This document shows positions 5,031 through 10,785 of a DNA stretch of 10,785 nt, piece by piece. The translations under genes were made by a program, and so were the position numbers. This DNA is from Stramenopiles sp. TOSAG23-3 (taxonomy: Eukaryota > Sar). Location of the stretch: the NCBI GenBank assembly GCA_900128585.1, contig LT642788.1, positions 1-10,785 of the forward strand, given 5' to 3'. The notes below the pieces were generated by a model that did not search any database, was not told the DNA's origin, and saw nothing but the letters and a program-made list of their open reading frames with translations. How positions within the stretch are numbered: the first letter of the stretch is position 1; each line of letters starts with the position of its first letter.

Positions 5031-8000
5031 TTAGAGCAACTCCATTATGATAGTGGCAAAACTTTGAGCTTCCGCTTCTGAAAGACCAACTGGCGTCGGA
5101 ATGTAGGTATAATCCCACGATGATTCTACACCGAGCTTTTTGCTTGCAGCATTGTAGTCAAATATGCTTGACAAATAAGTAGTCCACAAGTCAGCATCTA
5201 CGGCTGTCGAAGCACTAAGCAAGAGTTTTTTGTGGTGTCCTTTTGCTGTTTTACCAAACATGTTCAGTTTTGTGCTTTTTATGACACTTCCATCATCCGT
5301 CGATATTGTGAAAGCATGCGAAAATGCGTTCCCGTGCATTTCTGGTGGTCGCCTAGTACATACAAGATTTTGAGATCTTAAATCGACCCGTGCGTTTCCG
5401 GAGCTCTCTTCAGCGATTTGCATTTTTGACGAGTTTACCAGTTTACAAACGACATTGGCATCAGACAGATCCTCTTTCTTCAGACCGTTGCTTTCGCGCA
5501 GACTGCATTTTAATGAAAACATCTTCTCATCTATGACATTGACTACATTCTTTAACCCATTACGATCGCTTTCAAACCCCGTTATTTCCACTGTTGAGTT
5601 TCTCATGAGCATATGAGGATTGCTAGTAGTGACAAACACCAACATTGTTTCAACACCATCAATGCTCCCTGGAAATAGATCCCACCCAACAATTTTTAAA
5701 GAACGCACTTTGTCGTATGAAATATGGTCCCTTGAAGCGACGAACCAACGTTTTTTATGGGTTTTCACTTTACCGCCTTCTTTTATTAACGGGCCTTTCT
5801 TGCTTTCATATAAACTGTCGGTTCTTATTCTCAGTTCAAATTTGCCGAGAACAGAACGATGCTCAGTAACTTCAACCGACTCCACCGTACTGAGTGGCCA
5901 CATCCAGGACACTACTGCATTTTTCAAGCGTTTGATGTCTGGGACATGTACCATCAAAATCCTATTTTCTGTCACCAGAAGCCAACGGGCACTTTCCTCA
6001 AAGTTCCCTGCGTTATCTTTCCCCCGGATAATAAGGTAATGTACCATATCTTCGTCCCGGTAAGATCCATGGGAAACCTTTTTCAGCATGAGGTGCCCCA
6101 TGGCATCGCAGTCATTAAACGTTCGAAATGCAATATTGTTGAGTTTTGAGAATGATCTTGGCAACCGTATTCTTCCAGCAATGTATGTCTGCTGCTGCTT
6201 GCGTGCCAAAGCAAGGAGCCGGGAATCATGCCCAGTGCTACGATCGACATACGCTTTCACCCCCTGAGAAGTTTTTGTGACACCATGTAGAATACCTGCA
6301 ATCGGCTTCATTGGCACCCCAACAACCCCCTTAATAGCCCCTTTGGCAAAACCTTTAACCCCACCCATTTTTGCCCCCTTGATGGGCTCTGTTACAATCC
6401 CAGTTACGCCCTGGAAGAACCCCATCGCAACAGCCCTTCCGCCCGCTTTGAGGTTCCAGCGCAGCCCATGATAGCCGCGATCAATATCACGAATGCCCTT
6501 GGCAGCGTTGATGTATTCTTTGTCAAAAGTAAGATATGCAGCCCCAATATTTGCATACTTGGCTGCCCCACCCAAAACTCCAAATGTCGCTGACGAAGAA
6601 CTGGAAATCAAATTTTTTACGCCAGTGGCAGCACCGTCCTTAAATCCTTTCATTCCTCCACCTTTCAGTCCAACAGCTGGTTTGTATACTAAGTCTACTA
6701 CCCCGCCGAATACACTCGCCGGGGTGCCGAGAGCACTAGATTTAGAAAATATTTTCAAGACTTGAACCGTCGCCATAGTTGTATAGTGCTTGACTAACTT
6801 TGATGTTAAATCACCTATTTCTCCGACGTAATTTGGAATTTCTTTCAAATCAAGGGTCAACATGGCTGCTTCAAAATGAGAAAGGGATAACAGAAATTTC
6901 AAAAATCCGACTTTTCCCGCGTTGCTTGTTTTGCGAATAGCACTGGCAAGTTTGTTTTGCGCGCGACCAATAAAATTGGACTGTTGCACCGTATCATCCT
7001 CATTTTCATCTGCCCCTGTGTTGTGGTCATCCTTTTGGTTGTCGCCTCCCCACGACAGTCTTACAAAAATTCCAGATATGTAAGCAATTCGACAGTACAT
7101 TTTCTTTTCGGATTTACTCGATATTTCTTCTTGCTCAATGAATGTCCCTGCACGCAATAATGTATAAATGTTATCATGTTCTTCAGGAATCTCAGGGGAG
7201 GCAATGTTCACTTTACTTGCGCGATCGTTCATAATCGCTAACGCCATACTCACAACACCTTTCGCTAATTGTTCATCAATAGTTACGTCCAGGGGCGCTA
7301 TACTAAAGTTTATATGATCAAAATAGTCTATTTCTGTGTGAGAAACATCTCTGGCGAAGCATATGTGAAGAGCAGGTTGGTCGCACGGGTTTTTTTCCTG
7401 ACGTTTGATGCCTACCCAAGGAAAATATGCCGAACAGTGGGAACACTGAGACACATCGTAATGGTCACTGTGTGGCACACTGGCTTGGGTACTACCACGA
7501 GCCAACTGTTTTTGGCAAAAAACAATTGGGTACGATGACTTTTCCATTTGGTTGTCTGCCTGCATAAGACCGACCGAGAGGCCTGTTCTTTTTTCACTAC
7601 CAGCTAAAGTTTCATAATAGTGGATGGCGTGCAAGGACAGGTACACTAGTTCTTGCCTTACATGGTTGGGCTCTTCTTCTGGTATATAGTCATCAATTAG
7701 AGAAATACCTAATAATGGAAGATGCACATGCAGCGAACTGGTACTTACATCACCAACTTGAGAAATCCGGAAGGCATCTACAACAGAACGTCTTGCGCGG
7801 CGGTTGGTAGACCCACTTCGCTTCAGCCTTGTTAAGATCTTCGGCATTCTACGTTTTGATTGTGTTTTTTTGAGCGATAATTCACTTCGTACAAATGTCA
7901 ATACTTTAGATATCCCCACAACACTTATTCTGTACTCAATATCCTGGTTTAGTCTCTTGCGTTTTTTCGTGACATTGTCCAACGTAATAATGTCTTCATA

Positions 8001-10785
8001 TGAAGGACCACCATGCACTTTCATCTTCACTTTCAGCGATCGGTGGGGAATATACGGCAACTCCCAGGCAAAGTGAGATAAAGCATCTGTGCCACCCTCA
8101 AGAATTCCCCAATTATTGTTGTTATCGCGAGACTGCTGAAATTCGATTCTGACGTCGAGCGTTTCATTTTTGATAAAGTATGGAGCATATTTTAAATCTT
8201 CAGGCCTAAATTTGATCAATACCTTTGCACCTTGCTGTCGAATATTTACACGCAGAATGTACTGTGAAATAGTCCCGTTCGCATCAGCTCTTTTCATCAA
8301 TAAATCAAAATCTTCCGTGACATTTAATGGAAAAAATCCAGACCACAGTGAGCCGCTCGTTCCAAATCTTACACACAGTTGTTTGGTAGCATTTGAGCGC
8401 GGCCAATGAAATGGGTGAGACTTTTCGTTTGCTTCCAGTATTCCCTCATGCTCCATTTCGCTCGTTTGGAATATGTCGATGCTTCCTTGCCGAAGGTACA
8501 GCCTTTCATTTAATTCATTTATCAGCACAAACCTTGGAGAAAACTTTATTCCTGCAGAATGTGCATACAAGCCTCCTAAATCGTGTGATTGAAGACTGAG
8601 CTGGTAAGACTTAGGTTCCGAAACGACCTTTAGATCGACATAATTTGATAACGATTTGCTTAATTCTATATCAGTCGACCAAGACGACTGCCGGCATCTC
8701 ACTCGAATATTCTTTGTACCAATAAGAAGAAAGCTTCCCCATTGTTGTATTGAAGATTTTGTAAGGGTAACATTTGAATGATCGCCCACAGTCTGTTCGC
8801 TTTCAACACACTCCAAATGATGGCGTAAATATATTCGGCCATTATTGGAGGAATGAACACTTTCCATGGTTTCAATAAGGTCAATTTTATTCGGTGGATA
8901 GCTAATATCGCTTGAAAAGAAGTATTCCTTCTGATCTTCGAGTTTGAAACGTTCGCAGAGTGTACGGAGAAAGTCTGCTAGTTTTGCATCAGACTCAATT
9001 GACGAGGTGATAAATTCAAACGAATTCAGGGGGGAATATACGTCAAACTTTAAAATTTCGCCCTGAAATTCTTGCCGAACAGAGCTTCTCTTGGGTGTCC
9101 CTGAAGGTTGTTGAACAGATTTAGACTGCAAGACATAAAATGGCATCGTCTTCTTTGAACCGGTATTCATTCTCAAACTCAACGATTTGGAAAGCTTTGT
9201 CAGCAGATTTCGGCTATATAAGGGTGCTATATTAATTTCCGTTCCACTACAATTTTCGATCCAGTAGGAGCAGTACACAAAAATTTCATTTTCGTTAGTC
9301 ATTTTACACTGGAGTAGCAAGTCAGGACACTTTAAAGTCTGCTGTTCGTCGTCGTTCCATTCAACCCCCTCCAGTAGAAGATCTATCGGCTTTAACTCTT
9401 TTCGAAACATCCCATCTTTGCGAAGTTTCAATTCAACATCTTGGCTCCATTGGTAATTTGGCAAAAAAATTTGCATGGAAATCCCATCAGATGACGAATT
9501 TAACGCATGGATGGGAATAGTATTTTCAGGCGGCAGTACTCCCATAGCAAAAATGCTCCCCGTTTCGTCTGACAGCCGGTATTTTGAAGGTTTAGGTAAT
9601 AAATTTTGCAACTGCATCACCGGTTTGATAAAAATATCTGTGGTGGTATGCGTACTCTTCGAGCGTTTGCGATGTTGTCCTTTGCTTACTTGTGTTTTAA
9701 TGGGAGTTAACTGAATCAAAGTTTGAAAATGCCAGGAGTGCTGTTGGCGCATTCTAAAGATGCCATGGTTCCTGTGCTTTCTACGGGGAGACGTGGTCTT
9801 CTTGTCACGGGCTTTCTTGTTACCGGCTTCAGTGGTGGTACACATACAGTACCTTTCAAAACGTAAGGATCGGCGAAGTTTCAATCGGCTTTTACTATTT
9901 GTTTCAATTTTATTCCAATCATAGCTTGAATTTGGTCGCACTTCAATGGTAAGACTATTTGGGTTTAAATTGATGGGCACGAAATATTTTTCACCAGGTT
10001 CTAATTGAACTTCCAACGGCTGAGGTGAGTCTCCTGCCGCTTGCTTTCCATGACTATCACTTTTCTCAGAAAATCTGAAGAAAAGCTCATTTGTGCAGCT
10101 ATTTGTGACAGACCATGCTGAACGCACACGTGCGTACTTTTGCCCCCTTGAATCTATGTTTACGTCAACAACACAATCATAGTGCTGTGGGTGACGGTGC
10201 TTTTTTGCGATAGAGTTTTCGAGCGTAGTCAGACCTCTCTTTAAGACTGCAGTTTTTGCCAAGGCCCAACCCCTAGAAATATGGGTCTTTTTATCTTCCG
10301 CTTGATTAAATTTTAAGCGTACGGCGTACAATCCCACTGAGGCGATATCAAACCGCCCCGTTTCAAACCCTTCATTGGCGAATTTCAGGTAGACAGAAAG
10401 AACACCTCTCGTGGAATGCCGTCTTTGTTTAATGTCTGAGGTAGAAATAACTTCAAGATTCATGGATTGGCTATCGTTCAACTCTTTCCCCCTCACGTTT
10501 GGACCTGCAAATACAAGCGCAGAGCAACCACAGTGATTGTACAGAAAGCAGTACATTTCTTCGCTTCTTGCAGATCGAATTTGCGACTGGTCAGCAAAAT
10601 AATTGTTGTAGTTCAGATATTCAAGCAGGTTCGAAGATACGTTGATGTTCATATCGGTATTTCGCAGTTCACTTTCTACCACATTAACTTCAATATCACT
10701 TTTTTCACCTTTACGAAGGGTATCTACTTTGAACTTTGTCAATTCCAGCACCGGTTCCCAATCGTCTGCCCTCACATTAAAATAT
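5031..10785 (-). CDS. VPS13: VPS13-family lipid-transfer protein, C-terminal half (5' partial)
   Basis: The frame is open to the window edge and gives 1,917 residues ending in TAA at 5031-5033. VPS13 proteins are usually 3,000 or more residues long, so the N-terminal chorein and lipid-channel part lies outside. They form bridge-like channels that move phospholipids between organelles at contact sites. Numbering here starts at the Val codon 10773-10775. WEPVLE (6-11) is the family's WEPLLE motif, just before the VAB adaptor-binding domain (about 200-960). Four beta modules there carry the conserved Asn: N225, N508, N753 (in FSPRFVLIN) and N870 (in APYFIKN). Then come ADNQ (1073-1076) with YPIVF, LDVTIDEQL (1162-1170), and the Gly-rich VPS13_C/ATG2_C-like region (about 1285-1530). 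The tail holds PH-like modules (about 1578-1755 and 1770-1875). Oddities are basic inserts at 297-376 and 969-996, a Cys/His-bearing insert near 1100-1140, and no intron in 5.7 kb. The Val codon is an internal residue, not a start. The paralogue class is not clear. Confidence 0.94.
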   Translation of the reverse strand, partial: YFNVRADDWEPVLELTKFKVDTLRKGEKSDIEVNVVESELRNTDMNINVSSNLLEYLNYNNYFADQSQIRSARSEEMYCFLYNHCGCSALVFAGPNVRGKELNDSQSMNLEVISTSDIKQRRHSTRGVLSVYLKFANEGFETGRFDIASVGLYAVRLKFNQAEDKKTHISRGWALAKTAVLKRGLTTLENSIAKKHRHPQHYDCVVDVNIDSRGQKYARVRSAWSVTNSCTNELFFRFSEKSDSHGKQAAGDSPQPLEVQLEPGEKYFVPINLNPNSLTIEVRPNSSYDWNKIETNSKSRLKLRRSLRFERYCMCTTTEAGNKKARDKKTTSPRRKHRNHGIFRMRQQHSWHFQTLIQLTPIKTQVSKGQHRKRSKSTHTTTDIFIKPVMQLQNLLPKPSKYRLSDETGSIFAMGVLPPENTIPIHALNSSSDGISMQIFLPNYQWSQDVELKLRKDGMFRKELKPIDLLLEGVEWNDDEQQTLKCPDLLLQCKMTNENEIFVYCSYWIENCSGTEINIAPLYSRNLLTKLSKSLSLRMNTGSKKTMPFYVLQSKSVQQPSGTPKRSSVRQEFQGEILKFDVYSPLNSFEFITSSIESDAKLADFLRTLCERFKLEDQKEYFFSSDISYPPNKIDLIETMESVHSSNNGRIYLRHHLECVESEQTVGDHSNVTLTKSSIQQWGSFLLIGTKNIRVRCRQSSWSTDIELSKSLSNYVDLKVVSEPKSYQLSLQSHDLGGLYAHSAGIKFSPRFVLINELNERLYLRQGSIDIFQTSEMEHEGILEANEKSHPFHWPRSNATKQLCVRFGTSGSLWSGFFPLNVTEDFDLLMKRADANGTISQYILRVNIRQQGAKVLIKFRPEDLKYAPYFIKNETLDVRIEFQQSRDNNNNWGILEGGTDALSHFAWELPYIPHRSLKVKMKVHGGPSYEDIITLDNVTKKRKRLNQDIEYRISVVGISKVLTFVRSELSLKKTQSKRRMPKILTRLKRSGSTNRRARRSVVDAFRISQVGDVSTSSLHVHLPLLGISLIDDYIPEEEPNHVRQELVYLSLHAIHYYETLAGSEKRTGLSVGLMQADNQMEKSSYPIVFCQKQLARGSTQASVPHSDHYDVSQCSHCSAYFPWVGIKRQEKNPCDQPALHICFARDVSHTEIDYFDHINFSIAPLDVTIDEQLAKGVVSMALAIMNDRASKVNIASPEIPEEHDNIYTLLRAGTFIEQEEISSKSEKKMYCRIAYISGIFVRLSWGGDNQKDDHNTGADENEDDTVQQSNFIGRAQNKLASAIRKTSNAGKVGFLKFLLSLSHFEAAMLTLDLKEIPNYVGEIGDLTSKLVKHYTTMATVQVLKIFSKSSALGTPASVFGGVVDLVYKPAVGLKGGGMKGFKDGAATGVKNLISSSSSATFGVLGGAAKYANIGAAYLTFDKEYINAAKGIRDIDRGYHGLRWNLKAGGRAVAMGFFQGVTGIVTEPIKGAKMGGVKGFAKGAIKGVVGVPMKPIAGILHGVTKTSQGVKAYVDRSTGHDSRLLALARKQQQTYIAGRIRLPRSFSKLNNIAFRTFNDCDAMGHLMLKKVSHGSYRDEDMVHYLIIRGKDNAGNFEESARWLLVTENRILMVHVPDIKRLKNAVVSWMWPLSTVESVEVTEHRSVLGKFELRIRTDSLYESKKGPLIKEGGKVKTHKKRWFVASRDHISYDKVRSLKIVGWDLFPGSIDGVETMLVFVTTSNPHMLMRNSTVEITGFESDRNGLKNVVNVIDEKMFSLKCSLRESNGLKKEDLSDANVVCKLVNSSKMQIAEESSGNARVDLRSQNLVCTRRPPEMHGNAFSHAFTISTDDGSVIKSTKLNMFGKTAKGHHKKLLLSASTAVDADLWTTYLSSIFDYNAASKKLGVESSWDYTYIPTPVGLSEAEAQSFATIIMELL
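6324..6410 (-). repeat. VPS13 internal repeat, copy 2 (29 residues)
   Basis: This encodes VPS13 residues 1456-1484, the partner of the repeat at residues 1358-1386. It is followed directly by a shorter related stretch, GVPMKPIAGI (1486-1495), which repeats only the KP..G part. The order (two full units plus a partial one) agrees with the G/P-rich helices known at the C terminus of VPS13 and ATG2 proteins. Confidence 0.7.
6618..6704 (-). repeat. VPS13 internal repeat, copy 1 (29 residues)
   Basis: This encodes VPS13 residues 1358-1386. It shares the pattern GV, V, P, G-x-K-x-GG-x-KGF, GA, GV with residues 1456-1484, without gaps and at a spacing of exactly 98 residues. I count 15 identities in 29 positions. 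It lies in the Gly-rich C-terminal region that in this family folds as membrane-contacting amphipathic helices. It is a protein-level repeat, and the DNA copies have diverged. Confidence 0.7.

Noticed and set aside
5620-6039. 139-codon open frame on the + strand over VPS13
   Set aside because: It is antisense to the conserved PH-like region of VPS13 and has no domain of its own. The other + strand frames within 5620-9714 are rejected for the same reason.
10773-10775. GTG as a start codon for the VPS13 frame
   Set aside because: The frame stays open to the window edge, the upstream residues (Y, F, N) fit the family sequence before WEPLLE, and more than a thousand N-terminal residues are expected.
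1-10785. Undescribed multi-gene system, mobile element or defence locus
   Set aside because: The three genes are unrelated housekeeping functions in different orientations. I found no transposase, terminal repeats, CRISPR array or co-directional cluster.

Overview
The window is nuclear DNA from a eukaryote. All three recognisable proteins are eukaryote-only families: a KRI1-type ribosome-biogenesis factor, a PPM1G-type PP2C phosphatase, and the C-terminal half of a giant VPS13 lipid-transfer protein. All three reading frames are uninterrupted, including more than 5.7 kb of VPS13. That points to an intron-poor genome, most likely a unicellular protist or alga. The standard genetic code fits, and all three genes end in TAA. 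I cannot assign a lineage from the sequence alone.

Layout. Positions 1-383 are the leader and probable promoter of the KRI1 gene. This stretch opens with a dense cluster of GTAC-containing palindromes and short tandem repeats (about 34-127) and holds one upstream ORF (208-348). KRI1 is complete on the + strand (384-2159). A 1,031-bp AT-rich gap follows (2160-3190), with a candidate poly(A) signal, pyrimidine tracts and no convincing gene. PPM1G is complete on the + strand (3191-4789). A 241-bp AT-rich gap separates its stop from that of the convergent VPS13 gene, which lies on the - strand from 5031 and runs off the right edge with its 5' half missing.

How the genes relate. KRI1 acts in the nucleolus, PPM1G in the nucleus (pre-mRNA processing and chromatin), and VPS13 at membrane contact sites. 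They do not form a pathway, and the grouping looks like ordinary housekeeping neighbours. I see no mobile element, CRISPR array, rRNA, tRNA or prokaryote-style operon, and no evidence of an undescribed multi-gene system. The points most worth a second look are the GTAC repeat cluster, the upstream ORFs, the extra PH-like tail and basic inserts of VPS13, an ungapped internal repeat in the VPS13 C-terminal region, and the PPM1G-like protein carrying both a myristoylation-type N terminus and a nuclear-localisation-type C terminus.
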